Assembly (NCBI GenBank): GCA_009733575.1
Contig: ML769839.1
Location: forward strand, 1,895-43,849
DNA: 41,955 bases
Direction of reading: 5' to 3'
Source of the DNA: Gymnopus androsaceus JB14
Taxonomy: Eukaryota > Basidiomycota > Agaricomycetes > Agaricales > Omphalotaceae
Shown: piece after piece, positions 32,720 through 41,913 of the stretch
Position numbering within the stretch: the first letter of the stretch is position 1
Layout: each line of letters opens with the position of its first letter
Notes under the pieces: model-generated
Databases searched by the model: none
What the model was told of the DNA's origin: nothing
What the model saw: the letters and a program-made list of their open reading frames with translations, nothing else
Translations under genes and position numbers: made by a program

Positions 32720-34220
32720 TCACAATTTCTCCACATCTTCACATAGTCTCTGTGAAATCGAAACATTGAAAGGACCAATGCAGCGATGAAGGCGTAGGAA
32801 AGACAGGGAAAGGAAAGACCCCCATTTGTGATCATCCTCTGGCCAAGTAGCGGACCATGTAGATTGTGCGTTAGTGAAATCGCGCATTGCAGCTATCGGA
32901 TTTGCAATGAGACGGGCGTGATGACGGAACAAGCACAATAGGATTATTGGTGAGAACAAAACCCCGAAGAGCAACGAACAAAAGGCTTACTAATTAGAAG
33001 CATCAATCTAACGCTTGTCTTCCTGTCTGTCCGGGAACCAGCCGTTTATACCCCCGACAGCGACATTGAGAATGAGGTAAAACTCTAACAACAAAAGTTA
33101 TCAGTACCAAAGAAGGTAGAAACCCTCGGACGTATCTTGATCAAAAGGCATCACATTAGTTCCATTGACCCTTGGGTTTTACAAAATTTTCGGACTGAGA
33201 CCCATTCTGTCTCATGTCAGGAAGTCGCTGCATTCAAATGGCTTGTTGAGCCTATCGAAGGTAAAAGCACGTTTAGTTGACGACACATATTAAATCGACC
33301 AACTTACTTGAGAAAGAGAAGCGATTTCAACCTGATATCAACGTAAATCTTCATGAATGTCGGTGTCCATTCCAAAACGTAGGTGTGGAAATCTTGCTCG
33401 GAAGGGTTTGGAGGATCAGCGGCTGAGTTGAAGACTTTGCGTCTCTGAGTAAAGTAGGAATAGGTTTTCTTGACACCATTGAGGAATATAGTAGGTCCCC
33501 AGTTGAGAGATCCTTGAACGTAATATTGATCCCACCTATTCGGGATAGTTAGCAAGACATGAAATACAGTAGCAGTAAAGAAACGTACCACTCATCAGCC
33601 ACGTTCTGTATGTATTATTGACTGGTAGCATCCATATTGCTGATCAAAGCTGCAAATCCAGGTTAGGAGACATAGAGTGAGAATCGGAAGAGCATATCTC
33701 ACCCAGTCGCCTTGACTTCCATGCGTCCATACCGAATTGTGCTTCTTCCCATAGTGGTAAGCCTTGCATTCTGTACCAGGTTGATCACAGTTCCAGCAGT
33801 AGCGTTAGAGACAGCTGAACAGGCTTCGAGGTATGCTTTTTGGTCAAAGGTTGTTCCTAGAGAACGCGAGTACAGGTAAGAATAAAAAGTTAATTGAAAT
33901 TGTGGAAAGACTGTACCCAAATCGGCATCAGTAGTCGCCTGAGTGTGCAACGTAGATATGTTGTAGGTACAGCCAGTGATATTGTAAGCCATGTTGGTGA
34001 GGATCGAGCTCAAAGGCAGAGCATTGGATGTAAGTGTTGGAACAATGTAAAGGTAGCCGTCTTTGACGTTGGAGCTGTTAGATGAATCAGTTGCCATTTC
34101 GAATTCCCTGTAACTAGAAAGAGTTGAGAGAGAAAGTGACAGTAAGCTGATAAAAGCACGTACCCGAACCCGCTCATATCGACTTCCCTAATAAACGTTG
34201 ATGAGTTAGATATGTGCTGG
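32720..34220 (-). pseudogene. GH16 beta-glucan enzyme (KRE6/SKN1-like), catalytic exon missing
   Basis: In order on the minus strand: FIREVDMSGFG, YREFEMATDS, KDGYLYIVPTLTS, YNITGCTYNIS, ACSAVSNATAGTVINLVQ, GRSTIRYGRMEVKA, AIWMLPVNNTY, VQGSLNWGPTIF, DFHTYVLEWTPTFMKIYVD, FYLILNVAVGGINGWFPD and NAQSTWSATWPEDD. This is the order of fungal GH16 proteins acting in beta-1,6-glucan/cell-wall synthesis. The step from LMSG to the RWDQYYVQGSLNWG exon omits the EIDIxE segment that carries the nucleophile and acid/base. The N-terminus (membrane anchor and first strands) is also missing, and stops interrupt the 33180-33240 region. Introns are otherwise retained. Confidence 0.75.
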
Positions 34221-34239
34221 GTATGAAAACCAACCAAAC

Positions 34240-34896
34240 AACAATCACCCCAATCAGATATAATCCAAAAGGTTTAATTTAATGCGAGGAAGGAGGTTGT
34301 CAAAGGTTCCCTCGACTACTAATTGATTCGAAGAGAAAAGCACTTGACAGTTGACACAGATAGTGCGCAATGAACAAAGTTTTATATTTGGAGGGAGGTT
34401 TTGAAAAGCCAACTAACGTACGACGACGCGCTGAACTAATCGAGGGGAAAGCAAACACCAAAGCACGGGTCAAGTACGCCGACTCAACAAACGACTTTGC
34501 GTATCTCGGGAGCCTTTACGTCGCCGCGCAATGAAACTCCAACTCTCAGGGATTCCCGCGAGTTACCTAACAAGCTTATATGACCGCCGCGCAAGTCACT
34601 CGAGTAGGCGTTTTTAACACACTCAGCGAAGAGCAGACAAGGGGTAGAATCTGTTGGTAAAGCTAGGTAACACTCCAAGAAGCTTCCTCCCTAAAACTAG
34701 ACCAAGCCGACAGTTGGGTCCAAGACCTTTCCTAATCAACAACGGGCTCGTCGAGGTGTGCACGTTAGGCTCCACCTGCGGTCCTAAGACTGATGTGACC
34801 TCTCTTCGAGATGAAAACCAGGAATGCTCGACTTAATAGCCGGGAAGTAGAATGAACAGCCTCAGTATTATCGAGGTTACAAGAAGGCCCCCCGTT
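34240..34896. other. No recognisable gene
   Basis: Upstream of the GH16 relic, where its N-terminal exons would be expected. Only short unrelated frames are seen, so the 5' part was deleted or replaced. Confidence 0.4.
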
Positions 34897-35345
34897 TCAA
34901 AGGTTGTAGAGGACGATGCAGACGCGTCTGAGCGTGTACGAATCACTACAGGTCCTAAGATAGAACTGCGTTTCAGGTATCAAGTCTAACTTGTCATTCC
35001 GAGATAGAATAGCTACCCTTATATACTGAGAGAGATATATGAAAATAGGAAAATGAGAGAAACTGAGCAAGATAGGATGAAACAGAGTAAGTAAAATAGA
35101 AAAGATAAATAATGTCCATATATGCGTGTATACTATGGTTTTGCCTCGACGTTTTCCTGCCTTGTTCGTTTGTTTTCCTCGATTGAGTCGACTTTTGGGA
35201 TTTTCGTCCGAATCGACTCGAGTCATTTGCCTTTTTACAAGGCTCGCCAGTTCCTTTAGCAGAACAGCCCTCGGAGGTATTTCTATGTTTTTCCTTGCCA
35301 ATGGGAGACTGGTTATTATCTCTAGTTCCGCGTGGTCTCGAGTCT
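34897..35345 (-). pseudogene. Coding-like basic peptide followed by AT-rich leader-like DNA, possible retroelement remnant
   Basis: The minus strand from about 35345 reads LARKNIEIPPRAVLLKELA, then a Lys/Arg-rich stretch (RGKQTNKAGKRRGKT), before passing into pyrimidine-rich DNA with a TATATAAGGG box near 35020. The mix of a basic protein end and LTR-like DNA suggests the junction of a decayed retroelement. I could not find LTR ends or a primer site. Confidence 0.25.
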
Positions 35346-36396
35346 AGATGCCTGGTAGCATATGGATCTCGGTAAAACGCTGAGGCTCGGATAGAAATAC
35401 TCCTTGGTCCTTCCGTGTTCTAGAAGTAGCTACAGCAAGTGGGTCATGTGGCCGCGTTGGACTGCCACGGCTATATGCCTGGGCGCTTTCCAGCGAGCGT
35501 CAACTTTGAGGGCACCCGTTAGGGTACTTCCCCATCTCGGTCCACCTTGCTTCGTTTAATAAACTTGAGTGTCGTTTAGACTCCTCGGTGAGCTGATCGC
35601 GGAAGCGATGCCTCGTTAAGACTTCGATCCCTTGGGTATATCCTTCGATGACCTAGCCTAGTATAACTGGTATGTGGGCTCGTTTATCTGCCTCGGTCAG
35701 CAACTTGTTATCCAACAAGCTTGCCTCGCTACACCATACCGCGCATAGGACTTTGATCGAGGCGCATTCACAAAGTTAAGTATGGTACCATTGCGCGTAC
35801 CGTTACTCTGCAACCTCTTGGGTAGAATAGGTCCTCGGTAGATTTTAACTATCAGCTCGGGCTCACTATAGTTCTCTTATTGACCGTGTTTTGTTACTAA
35901 CAGAACCTAGGATTATTGGTTCTGTGCAGTTCTAGCCTTAGCCGAAAAATCGGCGTATCAACGTTCCGGTATCATCTCCCTAATTTCGATTGATTCCTAT
36001 ACCGGATTGTTGACTTCCTCGTCCAAGAGAATACAAAGAGTGCTTATATCCCTGTCAATGTTACACCAGTTGAGATACACTGCAGCATGCCTGCGACCAG
36101 ACCAAGAGACATGATTCTGTACGTCAGCCAGTACAACAACCTTTCACGTGTAGGTTTGGCAGAAAGCCAAGGTTTTTGCGATTCGAGGTGGGGGTAAGTA
36201 GGAATTGCATTACAAAGTCTTTCAAAGACACCTTGACCTTGGATGTCACTTGGATGGCACTTGCATCGGCGTTGAAGGAGTTGCAATGAGCGGTTTGCGG
36301 CGTAGGCGCAGTAGAAGTGGTGGATAGCGGGCGAAAAAATGTAAAAAGAGTCCACCATCAGTTTGATCTGTATGTTCATTGTCCATTGTATTCAAC
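35346..36396. other. No recognisable gene
   Basis: About 1 kb with many in-frame stops on both strands and moderate GC. It may be further decayed retroelement DNA, but nothing supports a specific call. A 111-codon minus frame at 36044-36379 is not recognised. Confidence 0.3.
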
Positions 36397-36398
36397 TA

Positions 36399-36627
36399 AG
36401 ATATGCCCAGGCCAGATTCGACTGGTGTCACATGATCCGATGGACACAGTATTTTACTTATCAGGTTTTCTACAAAGAATTTTTCAAAAAAATGGCCTTG
36501 GGGCGCCTTGAGAAAAGGCCATTTGCATCGAGCCCCAAGGCCGTTTTTTTGAAAAATCTTCTGTGGAATCCTCTATTAGCGAAATAGGGAGCACGTGATA
36601 CCTGCTGGATCTGACCTGGGCATATCT
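36399..36627. mobile_element. 229-bp TA-flanked MITE
   Basis: Ends AGATATGCCCAGG and the complement CCTGGGCATATCT, flanked by TA at 36397-36398 and 36628-36629. The inner part is also inverted: TTTTTCAAAAAAATGGCCTTG on the left pairs with AAGGCCGTTTTTTTGAAAAA on the right around a GC-rich loop near 36520. The outer arms are diverged. TA flanks suggest Tc1/mariner mobilisation. Confidence 0.6.
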
Positions 36628-36649
36628 TACGTAGGAAGGTGGTAGTAGC

Positions 36650-37380
36650 TCCAGTGGGCGTGTTAATATTCAGGCTCGTTTCTACATTCAAAGGTTTTAG
36701 TTAGCGAAAGGGTTACCAACGGGGGCATGAGTAACTCACCCAGAGTCAAGGGTTCCTGACCCTTTTCCTCAAACTTATCAACAACCCCTTCAAGAGTTTC
36801 CATCGGGGTACTTGCACTATGCAGCACAGGCTGGAGCTGGAGCTGTTACGGCGTGTGTGCTAGAGAGATGGTTGGGTGACAAGTACTTGAAGGAGCAGGG
36901 AAGCAGCGGTTATAGCGATGGTCTCAGATTCAAGGAAACCAGTGAAGGAGGCGGCAAAAAAAGAGCAGCAAGGGCGCTGGGGAGCCAGAGTCAGTTAATT
37001 CGACCCAAAATTCGGTCAAAAAGAAAAGGACGGTGCCCTATTGGAGGTGGCAATAGGAAAGCAGGGCGTGGAGAGATGGAGCAGCAGCGCCATTTCTGAG
37101 GCGATGGAAGTGCCGCAGTCGTTAGGTAAGCGGTGGCAAAAAACAAGTTCAGGTCGACAAACGGTGATTGAAATCCCTCGAGTAGACTATAGCTCAACAA
37201 GCAGTGTCCGTCCTTCTATTCACCCACTACGGAAAATTCCGCCAAGGGAGCTCAGCCCAATAAAGTTGGAGTCACGGGTGTGAAGCTGGAAGGTCTTGGT
37301 ATTATATTGTTATTAAACGCATTGTTGAAAACAGAAACTCGGATGCTACCCCCGAAATCAAGCTGCATCGGGAATGCGAT
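36650..37380. other. Non-coding region containing one copy of a diverged direct repeat
   Basis: 36950-37110 resembles 38325-38500. Shared words include GAGC.G..AG.GCGCTG/CACTGA, AGTTAATTC(G/A)ACCCAAAATT and a run with GGCAATA. No protein family is recognised in either copy. Confidence 0.4.
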
Positions 37381-37389
37381 GTGGTTGGA

Positions 37390-37965
37390 GAGGTTGTCGA
37401 CTATCCACTGTCTGCAAACAAGCCGAACAAAACCACGGGTGAAGGAGGTTCAGATGCTGAATCGCTGGACATCCTTCCGTGTTTCGTCATCCGAGGACTG
37501 AGGCTGAGATCAGGTTCATAGTTTCCAGAAGAGAAAGGAAGAGCATCGAGAGGAGTGTAGCTGTATTGCATAAGATGGTTGAGATGGTAGGGACCAGAAA
37601 ACTGGAAGTTGAGAAGGTTCGCGTACATCCTGGCGTTATTGTTGTTGTTGTGATTGCCATTGTTCCCAATCTTGATGTGCGAGTCCCTATTACTGGAGCT
37701 GGAGTTTGAACTACCAAGCTTTTGCCGTTACTGCTTGCCAAGCTCCCCAAAGCGTTCATTAGCTTGCTCTTGCTGACCATGTAATCCATATCATCAGTGC
37801 TGTAGTTGTAGATCCGGTGCAAAGCCGAGGGCGCTGCTGTAGACGAATCTGCAGCCAAAGTAGGAGAGGATTCGTGGCTGGGAGATGTATGGCAGAAGAT
37901 ACCTGGACTAGCAGAAGCAGTCTCGGCAACACCGCCATTGGTAGCATGATGCGAGAGCGTTTACA
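37390..37965 (-). pseudogene. Asn/Ser-rich protein fragment, possibly the end of a transcription factor
   Basis: Minus-strand stretches with clear coding character: ETASASPGIFCHTSPSHESS, STDDMDYMVSKSKLMNALG, then after a frame change near 37735 a stretch with SSSSNRDSHIKIGNNG and an Asn run, then LLNFQFSGPYHLNHLMQYS and RMTKHGRMSSDSASEPPSPV. No DNA-binding domain is in the window. The Asn run and Ser/Pro motifs are common in fungal regulators, so the label is a guess from composition. Confidence 0.35.
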
Positions 37966-38009
37966 AATCACGTCTGATTTCATATAAATCAGACAAGCAG
38001 AACTATGCA

Positions 38010-38820
38010 ATTTCTAGGATGACCCACACCTAATACAACAATCAGTAAAAAGAATCAAGAAGCTGAAAAGAATAAACTTACGCATTACAAATGGTCTTGA
38101 GGAGCCGGAGAGATGGAGAGAATGGCAAGAGGAGGTAGCGGAATAGCAACTGGAGCGTTTACGACACCGATTCCTTTGCTGGGAGAGTACCTGAGGGAGT
38201 GAGACCAGCTGGAGGGCAGCACTGATTACGCTGATGCCAAATATAGAGGGCTGGCCCAAGCAATAACTAAATGGGAAATCGGCCAGAAAATGACGGTGGG
38301 CACCTGACTGCAAGGGAATACGAGCCACAGTGAGGGAGGCAGCGAACGACGAGCAGCGAGAGCACTGAAGAGCCACAGTCGATTAATTCAACCCAAAATT
38401 GGTTCAAAAAACCACGGTGGCCTACTGAAGGTTGGGCAATAAGATGGAGGCAGCGAAAGAGCTGGAGCTAGGACGGCAGCACTTTTGGCGATGATTCCAG
38501 AGCAATGATTTGAGCCATTGTCTCGAAAATGGCAGTATGTCAATATTCAAGGGGATTCAGCCTGAAAGCAGGGCAAATAAACTGTTTATGGCGCAAGTCC
38601 AAACGCCAGGTATATCTCGACATGCTAAGTCTTAATGTTGTTTGTGGTGGATTTTGAGTAGAAAGAAGCATTGGGCGTTCAATGGTCTGATGGCGATGCT
38701 TCTGATCAAAGCGTTGCCAACAATGAGCAGCTTCTCAAGAACGGTTGATGCTATTCCTGAATCAATAGCGTCAACTGTTAGCGGCGTGGCCAAGTATTCA
38801 AGCTATTGAATAACTTACCT
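38010..38820. other. Non-coding region with the second copy of the direct repeat
   Basis: The minus frame at 38014-38376 (120 codons) is not recognised and overlaps the repeat copy at 38325-38500. The last 300 bp before the copia LTR hold nothing I can name. Confidence 0.35.
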
Positions 38821-39025
38821 TGTTAACGGATGGTGTCCAAGCGCCCATGCTGAGTTAGTAATACTTACTAACCTGGGTCGGAGCAACGACCCCTTTAACT
38901 CTCGTTGCTCCAAACCAGGTATGATACCCATTGAATAACTTGTACAACAAATACTCAACTCTCGTTGCTCCGAACCAGAATAAATCTTTCCAATTAAATC
39001 ACATTGAACTACATTACCGTTAATA
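38821..39025 (+). repeat. Copia 5' LTR, 205 bp
   Basis: Starts TGTTAACGG and ends CCGTTAATA, an inverted pair with one mismatch (the usual end would be AACA). The end abuts a good primer site. The short length suits copia. No 3' LTR is in the window, so neither identity nor target duplication can be measured. Confidence 0.65.
38872..38919 (+). repeat. Stem-loop in the copia LTR, with a third copy of one arm
   Basis: CCTGGGTCGGAGCAACGA (38872-38889) pairs with CTCGTTGCTCCAAACCAGG (38901-38919), with few mismatches. A further copy of the right arm, CTCGTTGCTCCGAACCAG, is at 38961-38978. An upstream short palindrome (TTAGTAA-TAC-TTACTAA) abuts it at 38855-38871. Confidence 0.6.
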
Positions 39026-39037
39026 GGTTATGGGCCC
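39026..39037 (+). other. Primer site matching the anticodon arm of initiator tRNA-Met
   Basis: GGTTATGGGCCC is complementary, with one mismatch, to the GGGCUCAUAACC anticodon arm of initiator tRNA-Met. This is the half-tRNA priming used by Drosophila copia and many fungal copia elements. It starts immediately after the LTR. Confidence 0.6.
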
Positions 39038-39142
39038 CGAGCTCTAAATCTGCGCATATACATCACATATCGAGCTCACCAAGTTCTCTAATAAACCCTA
39101 CGGCAATACAACCTCTCAAAATCGAAACTTCCTTCACCAGTT

Positions 39143-40987
39143 ATGACCGAAATCACCGAAGATTCCGAGAAAGGGAATTGGAAGAAAATCTCGCTTACCC
39201 CTATAAAGGAAAACGAAGATGGTTCGAATAATTACAACGAATTCCGCAGAAAATCCGAGCTTGAACTCAATGCTGCGGACTACTGGAGATACATCGATGG
39301 CCCGGATTACAAGCCACCGGTGATCCCTACCCTCGAGACAAGTACGGAAGTTGATGTCCTTGTGGAGGGCAACTGGGTGAAAGGGAAAACCCATGGTAAC
39401 GAAGCGGCAATCGCACTGGCAAAAGCTGCACCCAAGACATGGTTAGATGGCGATAAGAAAGCCCTCGCCGTTATAGTCAAGGCCGTTCCAACCCAGAAAC
39501 TCTACGTCGTCGACAACTGCAAGTCTGCTCACTCAGCATGGTTCGCCTTGAAAAATGAATATGAACCTACAAATTCCTTGGCCGCCATATCCCTTAAACA
39601 GCAAATCATCGGCAATGTCTGCAGAGACTCTGACAATCCCGCCTCGTGGTTGACCACGATGATCCAACTGTACAGTCGACTCCGCGACGCAGACCCTCTA
39701 CTGATGCCTGATCCCGAGTTCGCAAAGCATCTTGCGACGCTAATGACCAGTGACGACGATTGGCGCTACTGTCGTGATCACCTCCATGAGAAGATGAAGG
39801 AATCTGAAGCTGCAGGTACGCCTTACAGCTCAAGGCAGGTGATACAACGTCTTCGAGAAGAAGAAATCCACAAAGGTATATCTGCTTCGACAATTTCAGT
39901 TAATGCGATCCTTTCTGGGAAGAGAGGAAAACAAGCCGATAATCCTTTACCTGGTGCCTACTCGGCTAGTTCTTCCTCCTCGTCAACTCGACAACAGCAC
40001 CAAATCCGGAGAAATGATCGCAAATTGAAGCCGTACCCGGGAGCGAATGAGAAGAAGAAGATCTGCGGGAACGAGTTCTGTGGTTATCCAGTCGGACATA
40101 CTATAGACGAATGTTTTGCTTACAACGGTGGAAGTGCCGGAAAGTACCCCGACTGGTACAAAGGATCGAGGAGAATTCACCTCTCCCCAGACACTAGGGC
40201 AGCAGATCGGAGGAAGGAAATGTTGAAGAAAGTTGGCGCTAGCGCGAGGATGGCTGAACCAGAGGATGAGACTGGTGACCCCAGTCGAGATGCCGTGTTG
40301 GCCAATTACGGCGAGGTATCAGATGAGGAGTCGAATAGTCTGTTGAACAGAATCGAAGGGGCATTCGCGTTCTTGACTGATGGAATAGATGACGAAGAAG
40401 CTGCGGACTCGTCAGAAAGGATTACGGTAAATGCCATAGCCCTCAACACAAACGAACCTCAAGAAAACATGATAAATCATGATACGGGAGCGACTCGCCA
40501 TATCTTCCGAGACCAGAAATTCTTCCATGATTACAATCTTCTAAACGAGCCCCTCAAAGTACACGGATTCGGTTCAAAACTATCGGCGGTTGCTGTAGGA
40601 AAGGGCACAATCATACTCCAGTCAAAAATTGGCAACTCACACCGAAACTTCTCGCTCTCCAACGTGTTGCATATTCCCTCAGCCTGGTGTAACCTAATAT
40701 TGGGTTCAAGGCTGGACCAGAAGGGCATCAGTACAAGGACTGGCAACGGGAAAATCACGTACCTCAATAAGAATAACAGTTGTTTCGCAACCGGGTCCAT
40801 TGTACGAGACTTGTACAAGATGGACGTAACGCCGGTTATGTCCCCAAACTCTGATCCGAGGAACGCTTTGACATCCCCGCAATCAGAGGCCTCGGTGATT
40901 GCGTCCATGGTACCGGATATTACGAGACTATTCAGTCCCGGTACGGATTCCGTGTCTAATAAACGGTTGGGTTTTACCACTGTCTAA
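39143..40987 (+). CDS. Copia Gag and protease
   Basis: 614 codons from an ATG 105 bp after the primer site. Residues 1-260 are Gag-like (LAAISLKQQIIGN and the nearby helical pattern are typical of copia Gag). A zinc knuckle lies at about residues 306-330 (C-x4-C-x5-H-x4-C, from CGNEFCGYPVGHTIDEC). The aspartic protease motif HDTGATRH is at about residue 445, followed by LILGSRLDQKGI. The frame ends with TAA at 40985-40987, in the middle of the pre-integrase linker. The next frame starts at the last base of this stop. No internal stop occurs, so the coding is fairly young. Confidence 0.85.
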   Translation: MTEITEDSEKGNWKKISLTPIKENEDGSNNYNEFRRKSELELNAADYWRYIDGPDYKPPVIPTLETSTEVDVLVEGNWVKGKTHGNEAAIALAKAAPKTWLDGDKKALAVIVKAVPTQKLYVVDNCKSAHSAWFALKNEYEPTNSLAAISLKQQIIGNVCRDSDNPASWLTTMIQLYSRLRDADPLLMPDPEFAKHLATLMTSDDDWRYCRDHLHEKMKESEAAGTPYSSRQVIQRLREEEIHKGISASTISVNAILSGKRGKQADNPLPGAYSASSSSSSTRQQHQIRRNDRKLKPYPGANEKKKICGNEFCGYPVGHTIDECFAYNGGSAGKYPDWYKGSRRIHLSPDTRAADRRKEMLKKVGASARMAEPEDETGDPSRDAVLANYGEVSDEESNSLLNRIEGAFAFLTDGIDDEEAADSSERITVNAIALNTNEPQENMINHDTGATRHIFRDQKFFHDYNLLNEPLKVHGFGSKLSAVAVGKGTIILQSKIGNSHRNFSLSNVLHIPSAWCNLILGSRLDQKGISTRTGNGKITYLNKNNSCFATGSIVRDLYKMDVTPVMSPNSDPRNALTSPQSEASVIASMVPDITRLFSPGTDSVSNKRLGFTTV

Positions 40988-41001
40988 TGGGGCACCTAGA
41001 C
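40969..41001 (+). promoter_or_regulatory. Candidate -1 ribosomal frameshift signal
   Basis: G GGT TTT at 40969-40975 is a canonical X XXY YYZ slippery heptamer in the Gag-protease frame. A -1 slip reads straight into YHCLMGH of the integrase. Six bases later TGTCTA (40981-40986) can pair with TAGACG (40997-41002), with inner GG/CC pairs, giving a small bulged stem-loop. The TAA stop of the zero frame lies inside it. The stem is weak, so the alternative is a lost T in a T run. Confidence 0.55.
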
Positions 41002-41913
41002 GTTAAAGGCCTCTCGCGAGCAACAACAGGCCTACCCATGGACACAGTTGAGGTCAAGAACTGCCGTGTCTGCGCACTCGCAAACATCAAATGTCTCCCA
41101 TTTCCCAAACGGTCCAACATACGCGCTGGCCGTCCACTTTTCCGTATTCACTCAGACATCTGTGGCCGTCTACCCCTCGGCTACGGAAACTTTTGCTATT
41201 TTATCATCTTCATCGATGATTATTCCCGCTACGTCTGGATCTTCTTTCTGAAGACCAGAGACGAAGCAATAACTTGTTTTGACGAGTTCCACCTGGCAGT
41301 GGAACACTATCTGGGATACCCTGTCGTCTTCCTTCGCGTCGACAATGCACCTGAACTGGTTTCAGGTGCCTTTGAAACCTACTGCAAAAAGGTTGAAATC
41401 AGCTACGAAAGGCCTGTGCCTGGCGCACACGAACAGAATGGGGTCGCTGAGCGTACCATCCAGACTATCGAGCACATGATTCGTGCTATGCTAGTCGATG
41501 GTAACCTATCTTACTGGTTTTGGCCGTTCGCTGCCCTCTCCGGTGTGCACGTAAAGAACCGTGTCCCTCATTCCGCCATTTCCGATAAAACCAAGACTCC
41601 TTTCGAATGCATTACAAAACGGCGTGCGGATCTTTCACATCTTCGACCTTTTGGTGCACTAGTGACTGCTAGGAAACCTAACGCGGAGAGACAGCCCAAA
41701 ATCCATGAACGTGGTGAAGAGGGGCGTTTCGTTGGCTACGCCAAAGACTCCAAAGGATATCTCATTTACTTTCCAAAATCTCGCACAATCCTAACTCGCC
41801 GCGACATCGTTTTCCATGGCTTCCCTGTAACACTACCCGCGTTACCACCCTCCGAGATCAAGTACCAGGGCAGGTTTTCTCAAGAAAGTCGTTTTATACT
41901 TAAGTATACTTAA
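40987..41913 (+). CDS. Copia integrase
   Basis: 308 codons if counted from the ATG at 40987, but the frame opens at 40963 and the zinc-binding N-terminus uses upstream codons: YHCLMGH (H-x4-H) at 40975-40995, then NCRVCA (C-x2-C). The catalytic core has D in IHSDICG, D in LRVDNAPELV and E in HEQNGVAERT. The C-terminal part includes FGALV, RFVGYAKDSKGYLIYFP and RRDIVFHG, as in copia integrases. The first zinc-ligand His lies before the ATG, which favours entry by frameshifting from Gag-protease over independent initiation. Confidence 0.85.
   Translation: MGHLDVKGLSRATTGLPMDTVEVKNCRVCALANIKCLPFPKRSNIRAGRPLFRIHSDICGRLPLGYGNFCYFIIFIDDYSRYVWIFFLKTRDEAITCFDEFHLAVEHYLGYPVVFLRVDNAPELVSGAFETYCKKVEISYERPVPGAHEQNGVAERTIQTIEHMIRAMLVDGNLSYWFWPFAALSGVHVKNRVPHSAISDKTKTPFECITKRRADLSHLRPFGALVTARKPNAERQPKIHERGEEGRFVGYAKDSKGYLIYFPKSRTILTRRDIVFHGFPVTLPALPPSEIKYQGRFSQESRFILKYT

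Noticed and set aside
34990..35345. A second Tf1-like self-priming LTR
   Set aside because: A TATA-like box and pyrimidine-rich leader are present, but I found no 11-nt complementary primer site downstream.
36812..37283. Plus-strand frames at 36812-37283 as genes
   Set aside because: They overlap the diverged direct repeat, and the second copy does not keep the frame.
38775..38850. Possible tRNA gene at GCGGCGTGGCCAAGT
   Set aside because: No acceptor stem or T-arm consensus can be formed, and the copia LTR starts inside it.
39606..40980. Minus-strand frames within the copia element
   Set aside because: Antisense shadows of Gag-protease without motifs.
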